This document shows, piece after piece, positions 20,835 through 29,113 of a stretch of 64,000 nt of DNA. Within the stretch, counting starts at the first letter, position 1. Every line of letters starts with the position of its first letter. The notes under the pieces were generated by a model. It was not told the origin of the DNA, did not search any database, and saw nothing but the letters and a program-made list of their open reading frames with translations. The stretch comes from Chryseobacterium gleum (lineage in GTDB: Bacteria > Bacteroidota > Bacteroidia > Flavobacteriales > Flavobacteriaceae), in NCBI GenBank assembly GCA_945897915.1, contig CAMDGB010000008.1:1-64000 (forward strand), given 5' to 3'. The translations under genes and the position numbers were made by a program.

Positions 20835-21596
20835 TTGGAAATCCCTTCAAACCTTCAATTGTCAAACAGACTTATATTAGGATGCCATATTTCAGGTGTT
20901 TATGACGTAAATAGAAGTCAAATGCTTTCAGACGATGATTTTTCAATCATTGAAAAATGGGCCAATTCTATTGCGAAATTACATCTTCAAGCCATTATTT
21001 TTCATAATAATTTTTCAGAAGCAACTGTTTTAAAACACCAATCAGCACATGTACTATTTATTAAGATAACGCATGATATTCGATTTAATCCAAATGTTTT
21101 TAGATATTATGTTTACAACCAATTCTTAGAAAAATATAGCGATACAATTGAATCGCTATTTGTGACGGATGTATCCGATGTTTTGGTATTAAAAAACCCG
21201 TTTATTCAACCTTTGTTTACAAATAATTCAGACATTGTTTTCTGTGGCGATGAACCTACGAATTGGGATAATGAATGGATGCAATTGCACGGTTCGCATT
21301 TAAGAAGTCGAATTAAAGATTATGCTGAAGTGGAATCTGAAAATAAGTCGGAGCGTTTGTTAAATTGTGGCGTTATCGGTGGTACTCTTCAAACCATTAA
21401 ACCTTTAATTGATTCACTTTGGCAGATTCATGAAAATTATAATGCAGACAACACCACATCATTTACCGGCGATATGGGTGCTTTTAACTATATTATTCGT
21501 AAAAATTATAAGAATCGTATTTTACACGGCACGCCTGTAAACTCAGAATTTAAAGCTTATTTTGATGACGGAACCAACTGGTTTCAGCACAAGTAA
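20835..21596 (+). CDS. Glycosyltransferase-like protein (possible C-terminal part of interrupted gene)
   Basis: DVSDVLVLKNPF, LNCGVIGGT, GDMGAFNYII; starts with TTG immediately after TAA, same frame as upstream ORF. Confidence 0.65.
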   Translation: MEIPSNLQLSNRLILGCHISGVYDVNRSQMLSDDDFSIIEKWANSIAKLHLQAIIFHNNFSEATVLKHQSAHVLFIKITHDIRFNPNVFRYYVYNQFLEKYSDTIESLFVTDVSDVLVLKNPFIQPLFTNNSDIVFCGDEPTNWDNEWMQLHGSHLRSRIKDYAEVESENKSERLLNCGVIGGTLQTIKPLIDSLWQIHENYNADNTTSFTGDMGAFNYIIRKNYKNRILHGTPVNSEFKAYFDDGTNWFQHK

Positions 21597-21611
21597 TTCT
21601 GTTATATTAAA

Positions 21612-21646
21612 TCACAAAAAAAAGCACCTCGTTAGAAGTGCTTTTG
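21612..21646 (-). terminator. Intrinsic terminator downstream of tRNA-Tyr
   Basis: Minus strand AAAAGCACTTCTAACGAGGTGCTTTTTTTT. Confidence 0.88.
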
Positions 21647-21729
21647 TGGGGAGAGCAGGATTCGAACCTGCGAAGTTTTCACAGCAGATTTACAGTCTGC
21701 CCTCGTTGGCCGCTTGAGTATCTCCCCAT
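21647..21729 (-). tRNA. tRNA-Tyr (anticodon GTA), long variable arm, CCA not encoded
   Basis: GGGGAGA...TCTCCCC acceptor pairing, GCAGA-CTGTAAA-TCTGC anticodon arm, GCAGGTTCGAATCCTGC T-arm. Confidence 0.97.
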
Positions 21730-21831
21730 GGCCAGTATGCTATTGCAAATATAGAATTGTTTTTTATTGTGGCAAACTTATTTTTGGGTAATGTCTAATA
21801 TATGGTATAACCTTCTGGAAACTAAAAACAT

Positions 21832-21877
21832 AAAAAATCCCATTTTGTTTTAGAATACAAAATGGGATGGATTTTTA
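21832..21877 (-). terminator. Intrinsic terminator after thioredoxin-like gene
   Basis: AAAATCCCATTTTG...CAAAATGGGATGGATTTTT. Confidence 0.8.
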
Positions 21878-21889
21878 TAATTTTAGGTG

Positions 21890-22306
21890 CTATTTTACAC
21901 CTAATATTTCTTTTATTTTAGCTTTTAATTCTTCGCCGCTAAGGTTTTTAGCTACTATGTTTCCCTGCGCATCTAAAATAAACGTGGCAGGAATTTGATC
22001 AACTTCATATGTCGTTGCAATAGGATCTTCCCAACCTTTTAAATTAGAAACCTGAGTCCAAGTTAATTTATCTTTTGCAATAGCTGCTTTCCATTTTGAA
22101 GCATCTTCATCCAACGAAACGCCTATAATATTTAACCCTTTACTATGTAATTCATTATAAATTGCAACCACATTCGGATTTTCTGCACGGCATGGTCCAC
22201 ACCAAGAAGCCCAAAAATCAATAATAGTAACTTTTCCCAACGATTCTTTTAAAGAAACGGTTTTTCCAGCAGGTGTTTTAGCAGAAAAATCAGGAGCTTT
22301 AGTTAT
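21890..22306 (-). CDS. TlpA/ResA-like thioredoxin domain (C-terminal segment of frameshifted gene)
   Basis: ITKAPDFSAKTPAGKTVSLKESLGKVTIIDFWASWCGPCRAENPNVV; frame opens directly at the A11 run. Confidence 0.85.
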   Translation of the reverse strand: MTKAPDFSAKTPAGKTVSLKESLGKVTIIDFWASWCGPCRAENPNVVAIYNELHSKGLNIIGVSLDEDASKWKAAIAKDKLTWTQVSNLKGWEDPIATTYEVDQIPATFILDAQGNIVAKNLSGEELKAKIKEILGVK

Positions 22307-23043
22307 TTTTTTTTTTCTGGAGCGGCTGCTTTTAATTGGGCATCTAATGCTTTTTTTACATTTTTACCACTTTTTGATCCGTGTAATTTTTTATCTAATT
22401 TTTCAAACGCGTCTTTAGCTTCTTTTCCTTGCATCATTCCTCTGCTAACATAGTTTTCTAAAAAAAGCATCGATAAAATAGAGCTTGGATTGTTTTTTAT
22501 AAAATCTTTAGATTTAGCATCCATTTTTGCAGAAATAGACTGAGCAAGCTTGCCATATTCTTGATTTAATTGCTGTTGCACAGCCACATCATTGGTTTCC
22601 ATGGCTTTTTTCATAGCCTCGTTGTTATTTTTCGTAAAATCAACAAGTGGTTTGTTAATAATAACCGATTCATCTGTATATTTTTGAAACAAGTCATTGT
22701 CAGTAGTTCCGGAAATTCTAGATTTTTGAATGTCTTTGGTATCAAAAGCAATTACTATAGTCCCACTTTCAATAATAAACGGAAGTGCTTTTTTCGATTG
22801 ATATTGAGGATCAATTACACCATCAATACTTACAATTCCAATTTCAGGAAGTTCGCTTTTGCCTTCAAATTGAAACTTCCCTTCTTTAATTACTACTGTA
22901 TCCATAGCTACTGGGCCCATTTCACCAGCACCTTCTAAAAATACTTTTGTGCCGTCTTTTATTCCTTTTGCTGTTCCTTCAACTTTAAATTTATTGCAAG
23001 AAATTAATATTAATGCCGAAAATAATAGTACTATTTGTTTCAT
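22303..23043 (-). CDS. DUF4369-like lipoprotein domain (N-terminal segment of frameshifted gene)
   Basis: LILISCNKFKVEGTAKGIKDGTKVFLEG; terminates in EKKK* at an A11 homopolymer. Confidence 0.85.
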   Translation of the reverse strand: MKQIVLLFSALILISCNKFKVEGTAKGIKDGTKVFLEGAGEMGPVAMDTVVIKEGKFQFEGKSELPEIGIVSIDGVIDPQYQSKKALPFIIESGTIVIAFDTKDIQKSRISGTTDNDLFQKYTDESVIINKPLVDFTKNNNEAMKKAMETNDVAVQQQLNQEYGKLAQSISAKMDAKSKDFIKNNPSSILSMLFLENYVSRGMMQGKEAKDAFEKLDKKLHGSKSGKNVKKALDAQLKAAAPEKKK

Positions 23044-23168
23044 TTTTTTTTCTAATTGGTTAACCTGAAAATTCAGTTTTTAATTTATCAGACGCAAATG
23101 TAATAATTTTTTTAGTATTTATAAAATCGTTTTAAAAAATCCTACCTAGATATCGCTATATTTACAAA

Positions 23169-23717
23169 ATGATTATTTACGATAAATTTAATTTTCACAA
23201 ACACACGTTTTGCTTGTTTCAACAAGTGGAAAGTGTTGCTGTGGCAGATTTAAAATTGGGTTACAAAAGTGCTTCAGGAAGTGCGTATTATTATATAGAA
23301 TCGGGTGTTTTCAGAAAATCCAATCATTGGGGAAGAGCCTCAAATTGCAGGTGGCGTTTGGTAAGTAATTCCGACTATAAAAATCAAATTGAAAGTGTAG
23401 GCTTTGCGAAATGGACCGATTTTTATCCAAATAGCGAAACTGAAAAATTGTTTTATATTGAAGTGAATGAAGCTAAAAACGAAGTTTATTTTAATCATAA
23501 AAACCATCCAGATTATACCAATCAACTATTAAGAAAAGCAACCGACACAACAAAAAGAATTAAAGAGATAAAAGCTATTTTACAATCGAATTTGTGGGCA
23601 AAACATTTGTTTTTCGATGATTTTGCAGATTTTAAAACGAAAATGCTAACAGAATTAAGTAATACCAATGAAAGTTTCGTAAATTTGAAGAAAATTTTGC
23701 AAGATGGGAAGAAATAA
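23169..23717 (+). CDS. Conserved hypothetical protein
   Basis: 182-aa ORF with good coding character. Confidence 0.75.
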   Translation: MIIYDKFNFHKHTFCLFQQVESVAVADLKLGYKSASGSAYYYIESGVFRKSNHWGRASNCRWRLVSNSDYKNQIESVGFAKWTDFYPNSETEKLFYIEVNEAKNEVYFNHKNHPDYTNQLLRKATDTTKRIKEIKAILQSNLWAKHLFFDDFADFKTKMLTELSNTNESFVNLKKILQDGKK

Positions 23718-23850
23718 TGCCGTAAATAAAGACAAACATAAAAAGCAATTGGACAATCATTTGAAGAAAATTCAAAAAACCAAACAAACGTCTGCAGCTA
23801 AAAAAGCAGCAATATTAGAACAATACAAGCAATCGCTTAAAAATAACTAA
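23704..23850 (+). CDS. Small basic hypothetical protein (48 aa), not in supplied ORF track
   Basis: MGRNNAVNKDKHKKQLDNHLKKIQKTKQTSAAKKAAILEQYKQSLKNN*; overlaps both neighbours in operon-like fashion. Confidence 0.6.
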   Translation: MGRNNAVNKDKHKKQLDNHLKKIQKTKQTSAAKKAAILEQYKQSLKNN

Positions 23851-24074
23851 TGCATTCACAACAACTAGTTAATTTAAAACCAAAAGTTCAAACAATTATT
23901 GATTTATTAGCCAAAAAAGAGTGGGAAACCGCTCAAGTTTTGCTGCTTAAAGTGAGTGAGGAAGTGGATAATTTAATTGATGAAGTGGTCTCAGACGACC
24001 ATTTAATTGAATTAAGTAAATATCAGGTTTTGCTAAAACATTTAGCACCTAAAATTCAAAATGGAAGACACTAA
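23850..24074 (+). CDS. Small hypothetical protein
   Basis: 74-aa ORF, TAATG overlap with upstream small ORF and overlap with downstream YchJ-like ORF. Confidence 0.65.
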   Translation: MHSQQLVNLKPKVQTIIDLLAKKEWETAQVLLLKVSEEVDNLIDEVVSDDHLIELSKYQVLLKHLAPKIQNGRH

Positions 24075-24441
24075 ACTTTGCCCTTGCGGCACCCAAATTA
24101 GCTTACAAGAATGTTGTTTGCCATATATTCAAGGCGACTTTGTACCTACCGCCGAAAAATTAATGCGTGCCAGATTTACAGCATTTTATTTACATGACGC
24201 GCAATATTTATACAAAACTACACACGTGTCTCAAAAAAAATATACCAATAAATCAGATATTTTGTCTTGGGCACAGCAAAATACATGGCAAAAATTAGAA
24301 ATCATAAACAGTACTGAAAACACAGTAGAATTCAAAGCCTACTATTTAGACGAGAATAAAACATTTCAAATTCATCACGAAAAATCAACGTTTATCTTTT
24401 TTCAAAACAATTGGTATTATGTGGATGGGAAGTTTTATTAG
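24061..24441 (+). CDS. YchJ family metal-binding protein
   Basis: CPCGTQISLQECCLPYIQGDFVPTAEKLMRARFTAF. Confidence 0.9.
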   Translation: MEDTKLCPCGTQISLQECCLPYIQGDFVPTAEKLMRARFTAFYLHDAQYLYKTTHVSQKKYTNKSDILSWAQQNTWQKLEIINSTENTVEFKAYYLDENKTFQIHHEKSTFIFFQNNWYYVDGKFY

Positions 24442-24503
24442 TTTTAACTAAAAATTAGCATTCGTTTTCTTGTCATTTAAAACTAACCTTGTAATTTTAA
24501 ATC

Positions 24504-25610
24504 ATGAAAAAAGGGTTTTATTTTAAAACGTATGAAAAGCCATTTAAGTCACCGTTTGAGGTGCTTTTTGGTGTTTTCAAAGAATTAATTGTCCACACTT
24601 CTGGTGATTTTGACGAGGCCATATCTTGGTTACGCGAGCTTGATGCCGAATACAAATTAACCACTCCAGAATATACAATTGAAGATTTTATCGAAGATTT
24701 AAAGAAAAAAGGATTCATTCGCGAAGAAATTACGGGAGATGGCGCCTGCGAGGTTACTATTACTTCAAAAACAGAACGACTTATTCGTCAAGCCGCTTTA
24801 GATCAAATATTTGGTAATTTAAACAAGTCGGGTAGTGGCAATCACAAATCTAAACAAATTGGCGGTGGCGATGAACTTACGGGCGAACTTAGAAGTTATA
24901 ATTTTGGAGATGCCTTAGATAGAATTTCATTGACTGAAAGTTTGAAAAATGCGCAAATTAATAATGGAATAGGCGAGTTCCATCTTACTGAAAATGATTT
25001 GGTAATTGAAGACACGCACTACAAATCGCAAATGAGTACCGTTTTAATGATAGACATTTCTCATAGTATGATTTTGTATGGTGAAGACCGAATTACGCCT
25101 GCCAAAAAAGTTGCCATGGCGCTAGCGGAACTCATCACAACTCGTTATCCAAAAGACACTATTGATATTTTAGTTTTTGGAAACGATGCCTGGCCTATTT
25201 CTATAAAAGAATTGCCTTTCCTGAAAGTTGGACCTTATCACACCAACACTGTTGCAGGTTTGCAATTGGCAATGGACATGTTGCGCAGAAAACGAAATAC
25301 CAACAAACAAATTTTCATGATTACCGATGGTAAACCAAGCTGTGTTCGTGAAAAAGACGGCTCGTATTACATGAATAGTAATGGTTTAGACGAATATATT
25401 GTTGAAAAATGTTATACACAAGCTGCTCAAGCAAGAAAGTTACACATTCCGATTACCACTTTTATGATTGCCAACGATCCGTATTTGCAAAAATTTGTAG
25501 ATAAATTTACAGAAGCCAATCAGGGAAAAGCATTTTATACAGGTTTAAGTGGATTGGGAGAAATGATTTTTCAAGATTATGAAGCCAACAGGAAAAAGAA
25601 ATTGAAATAA
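24504..25610 (+). CDS. VWA domain-containing protein
   Basis: TVLMIDISHSMILYGEDRITPAKKVA (MIDAS), FMITDGKPS. Confidence 0.9.
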   Translation: MKKGFYFKTYEKPFKSPFEVLFGVFKELIVHTSGDFDEAISWLRELDAEYKLTTPEYTIEDFIEDLKKKGFIREEITGDGACEVTITSKTERLIRQAALDQIFGNLNKSGSGNHKSKQIGGGDELTGELRSYNFGDALDRISLTESLKNAQINNGIGEFHLTENDLVIEDTHYKSQMSTVLMIDISHSMILYGEDRITPAKKVAMALAELITTRYPKDTIDILVFGNDAWPISIKELPFLKVGPYHTNTVAGLQLAMDMLRRKRNTNKQIFMITDGKPSCVREKDGSYYMNSNGLDEYIVEKCYTQAAQARKLHIPITTFMIANDPYLQKFVDKFTEANQGKAFYTGLSGLGEMIFQDYEANRKKKLK

Positions 25611-25671
25611 GTAGTATCAAATCATAGAAATTAAATAAAAGCAGTAGCTAAATAGCGTTTAAAAAAATAGT

Positions 25672-27132
25672 ATGACACATATAAAAACATTAGGAGAATT
25701 GATACAATCAGGTTATCAATCAAAGAAAATCAAAGATGAATTAAGAACTAATTTAAGAAATAAATTAATAGCTAAACAACCAACATTTACAGGTGTTCAT
25801 GGTTTTGAAAATTCTGTAATTCCAGAATTGGAACGCGCTATTTTATCACGTCACAATATTAATTTATTAGGATTGCGCGGACAAGCAAAAACACGTTTGG
25901 CAAGAAAAATGGTCGAACTTTTAGACGAATACATTCCGTTTGTTACAGGTTCTGAAATTAATGATGATCCTCTAAATCCAATTTCGCGTTTTGCGATAGA
26001 TTTAATTGCTGAAAAAGGCAATGACACACCAATTTCTTGGTTACATAGAAGCGAGCGTTTTTTCGAAAAATTAGCCACACCTGATGTTACAGTTGCCGAT
26101 TTGATTGGTGATGTAGATCCAATAAAAGCCGCTAATTTAAAATTATCTTATGCAGACGAACGCGTAATTCATTTCGGAATGATTCCACGTGCCAACAGAT
26201 GTATTTTTGTAATTAATGAATTACCCGATTTACAAGCGCGTATTCAAGTAGCCTTATTCAATATTTTGCAAGAAGGCGACATTCAAATCCGTGGATTTAA
26301 ATTAAGAATGCCTTTAGATTTACAATTTATATTTACTGCAAATCCAGAAGATTATACCAATAGAGGCAGTATTGTTACACCTTTAAAAGACAGAATTGGT
26401 TCGCAAATTTTAACGCATTATCCAGAAACTATTGAAATTGCTAAAATTATTACTACACAAGAAGCCAAGTTAGACGAAGACCAATCGTCTTTAGTCCATG
26501 TGCCTAATTTAGCAAAAGATTTGTTAGAACAAGTAGGTTTTGAAGCCAGAGAATCCGAATATATTGACGCAAAAAGTGGCGTTTCAGCTCGTATGAGTAT
26601 TACTGCATATGAGAATCTGATTAGTACTGCCGAACGTAGGGCCTTGCAAAACGGAGAGGGAAAAACAACCGTTCGTTTGTCTGACTTTTTGGGAATTATC
26701 CCAGCCATAACTGGAAAAGTGGAATTGGTTTATGAAGGCGAACAAGAAGGCGCTGGCGTAGTGGCGCAATATTTAATTGCCAATGCGATTCATACTTTTT
26801 TACCCGCTTATTTTCCTAAAATCGAGAAACTAGAAAAACAAGATGTAACCACGCCTTATTCCGAAATTACAGAATGGTTTTTCAACGAATCAGGTTTTGA
26901 ATTAACGGATGATTGCTCCGATGAAGTTTACAGAAATACACTAGATGAAGTGCAACCATTGGAAAATTTAATTCAGAAATACCAACCAGAAATACCTGTT
27001 TCAGATAAATATTTTCTAAAAGAATTTATCCTTTGGGCATTGGTAGAATACAACAAATTATCAAAGGAAAGAACCGAAGATGGCTTTCAGTTTAAAGATC
27101 CGTATTCGAAGTTTATTAGTAAATTGTCTTAA
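25672..27132 (+). CDS. MoxR/magnesium chelatase-like AAA+ ATPase
   Basis: NINLLGLRGQAKTRLARKM, CIFVINELPDLQARIQVALFNILQEGDIQIRG, FIFTANPEDYTNRG. Confidence 0.9.
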   Translation: MTHIKTLGELIQSGYQSKKIKDELRTNLRNKLIAKQPTFTGVHGFENSVIPELERAILSRHNINLLGLRGQAKTRLARKMVELLDEYIPFVTGSEINDDPLNPISRFAIDLIAEKGNDTPISWLHRSERFFEKLATPDVTVADLIGDVDPIKAANLKLSYADERVIHFGMIPRANRCIFVINELPDLQARIQVALFNILQEGDIQIRGFKLRMPLDLQFIFTANPEDYTNRGSIVTPLKDRIGSQILTHYPETIEIAKIITTQEAKLDEDQSSLVHVPNLAKDLLEQVGFEARESEYIDAKSGVSARMSITAYENLISTAERRALQNGEGKTTVRLSDFLGIIPAITGKVELVYEGEQEGAGVVAQYLIANAIHTFLPAYFPKIEKLEKQDVTTPYSEITEWFFNESGFELTDDCSDEVYRNTLDEVQPLENLIQKYQPEIPVSDKYFLKEFILWALVEYNKLSKERTEDGFQFKDPYSKFISKLS

Positions 27133-27144
27133 AAGGCACAAAAT

Positions 27145-27181
27145 AAAAAATCCGTTCCGATTACTTCGGGACGGATTTTTA
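27145..27181. terminator. Bidirectional intrinsic terminator
   Basis: AAAAATCCGTTCCGATTACTTCGGGACGGATTTTT. Confidence 0.9.
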
Positions 27182-27198
27182 TATTTTGAATATGTCTT

Positions 27199-28401
27199 TT
27201 AAACTATATGTAATTCTTTCATACAAGCATGCATACTTTGATAGGTTCTTTCAATATCGTTATCCAATCCAATTGAAAAACGAATTAATCCATCTGTTAA
27301 ACCCATTTCTGCTTGTTCTTCTAAAGGAATTTCAGAAGAAGTTGATGTTCCTGGTGCGCTAAAAAGCGTTTTGTAAAATCCTAAACTTACCGCCAAATAA
27401 CCTAAATTTCTTTCTTGCATTAATTCCATCAAGGCATTGGCTTTTTCTAAACTTCCAACATCAATGGTCATCATACCTCCAAAACCATATTCTGGATTAA
27501 TCATATTTTTATATATTCCATGACTTGGATGACTCACTAAACCTGGATAAACGGTTTTGATGCCGTCTGCTTCAAATTTATGTGCCAAATACATTGCATT
27601 ATGACTGTGTTGCTTCATTCGGATGTGAAGTGTTCTTAAGTTTTTCATTACCGATGCCGAACGTAAACTGTCCATTGTAGGGCCTAATAACATACTCGCA
27701 CCAGAATTTACGTTTTTTAAATCGTTTATAAATTCTTGACTCGCACACGTTACGCCGCCCACTGTATCTGAACTTCCGTTGATGTATTTTGTTAAGGAGT
27801 GTATCACAATATCAGCACCTAATTTTGCTGGCGACACGGATAAAGGCGAAAAGGTGTTGTCAACCACTAATTTAAGGTTGTGCTTTTTTGCAATCTTTGC
27901 TAAAGAAGCAATATCAGCAACTTCTAACAATGGATTGCTGACAGTTTCGCAATATAAAACTTTGGTTGTTGGTGTTATGGCAGCTTCTACAAGTTCTAAT
28001 TTAGTAATATCTACAAAAGTAGTTTTTATGCCAAATCTTGGTGTGAAATTTTTCAAAAAGGCATACGTTCCACCATAAATGGTTCTGCTAGAAACCACAT
28101 GGTCGCCTTGTCCACAAAGTTGTAAAATTGTTGGCGTAATGGCACCCATACCAGAAGCTGAAACATTGGCGGTTTCAGTGCCTTCCATGGCTGCTAAAGC
28201 TTTGTCTAAATACAAATTACTGGGTGAGGAATGTCGGGAATATAAATAACACCCTTCTGCATTACCTTCAAATGTGTCAAACATGGTTTTAGCAGAAAGA
28301 AACGTATAAGTAGAGGAATCTGAAATAGAAGGGTTTACACCTCCAAATTCGCCAAAATACTGTAAATCTTGTATGTTATCGGCGGGATTAAATTGCTTCA
28401 T
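27199..28401 (-). CDS. Cys/Met metabolism PLP-dependent enzyme (methionine gamma-lyase-like)
   Basis: YSRHSSPSNLYLDKALAAMEGTE, VVDNTFSPL, DIVIHSLTKYINGSSD; start set at MKQFNPADN (ORF extends to 28422). Confidence 0.92.
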   Translation of the reverse strand: MKQFNPADNIQDLQYFGEFGGVNPSISDSSTYTFLSAKTMFDTFEGNAEGCYLYSRHSSPSNLYLDKALAAMEGTETANVSASGMGAITPTILQLCGQGDHVVSSRTIYGGTYAFLKNFTPRFGIKTTFVDITKLELVEAAITPTTKVLYCETVSNPLLEVADIASLAKIAKKHNLKLVVDNTFSPLSVSPAKLGADIVIHSLTKYINGSSDTVGGVTCASQEFINDLKNVNSGASMLLGPTMDSLRSASVMKNLRTLHIRMKQHSHNAMYLAHKFEADGIKTVYPGLVSHPSHGIYKNMINPEYGFGGMMTIDVGSLEKANALMELMQERNLGYLAVSLGFYKTLFSAPGTSTSSEIPLEEQAEMGLTDGLIRFSIGLDNDIERTYQSMHACMKELHIV

Positions 28402-28466
28402 GAAGATTTCTTTATCTATCAAAATTGAATATAATAAATTAATATTTCAATAATGACTTAAATATT

Positions 28467-28512
28467 TAGTTTATTTATCTAATTAAAACTAAATTATTAG
28501 TTTATTTATCTA
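28467..28512. promoter_or_regulatory. Pair of 15-bp direct repeats, candidate Lrp-type operator
   Basis: TAGTTTATTTATCTA at 28467-28481 and 28498-28512, 31 bp apart, in divergent intergenic region. Confidence 0.5.
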
Positions 28513-28530
28513 TATTTTTTCTTTTTTACT

Positions 28531-28538
28531 TACATTTG
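28531..28538 (+). promoter_or_regulatory. Putative -7 element for lrp-like gene
   Basis: TACATTTG 20 bp before ATG. Confidence 0.4.
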
Positions 28539-28558
28539 CAAAATAAATTACTATTCAC

Positions 28559-29014
28559 ATGGATGCAATTGATAAAAAATTATTAGAATTGATGCAAATT
28601 GATTCTAAAAAAACAACTAAAGAACTTTCTAGTAAATTAAACTTATCTGTAACTGCAGTGTATGAACGGATAAAAAAATTGGAACGTCAAGGAATTATTA
28701 GTAAATATGCTACCATTTTAGATAAAAATAAGATAAATAAAGGATTTGTAGTGTTTTGTCATGTTAAATTAATTAAACATTCTAGAGATTTAATTTTCGA
28801 ATTTGAAAAAGAAGTAGTAACACTAACCGAAGTTTTAGAATGTTTTCACGTAAGTGGCGACTACGATTATATTCTGAAAATTTGCGTAAAAGACATGGAA
28901 GAATATAGAGAATTTATGGTTACCAAATTAACCACTTTGCAACATATTGGTAGTACGCACAGTACTTTTATGATTGGTGAAGTTAAAAATTCTACTTCAT
29001 TTGTGTTGAATTAA
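28559..29014 (+). CDS. Lrp/AsnC family transcriptional regulator
   Basis: AsnC HTH LSSKLNLSVTAVYERIKKLERQGIISKYATILD and C-terminal ligand-binding fold VSGDYDYILKICVKDMEEY. Confidence 0.95.
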   Translation: MDAIDKKLLELMQIDSKKTTKELSSKLNLSVTAVYERIKKLERQGIISKYATILDKNKINKGFVVFCHVKLIKHSRDLIFEFEKEVVTLTEVLECFHVSGDYDYILKICVKDMEEYREFMVTKLTTLQHIGSTHSTFMIGEVKNSTSFVLN

Positions 29015-29065
29015 AATTATTAAAGTTTTTTAGTTAAATAGCAATACATATTTATTTAAAAACTT

Positions 29066-29073
29066 TACTTTTG
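29066..29073 (+). promoter_or_regulatory. Putative -7 element for lpd
   Basis: TACTTTTG 41 bp upstream of ATG. Confidence 0.4.
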
Positions 29074-29113
29074 TACTTTAAAAACATACCATAACATTTT
29101 ATAAAATTTATTT

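Noticed and set aside
24504-27132. VWA + AAA+ pair as a novel defence system
   Set aside because: MoxR-type AAA+/VWA pairs are common in Bacteroidota and the neighbourhood is housekeeping; no effector or nuclease partner is visible.
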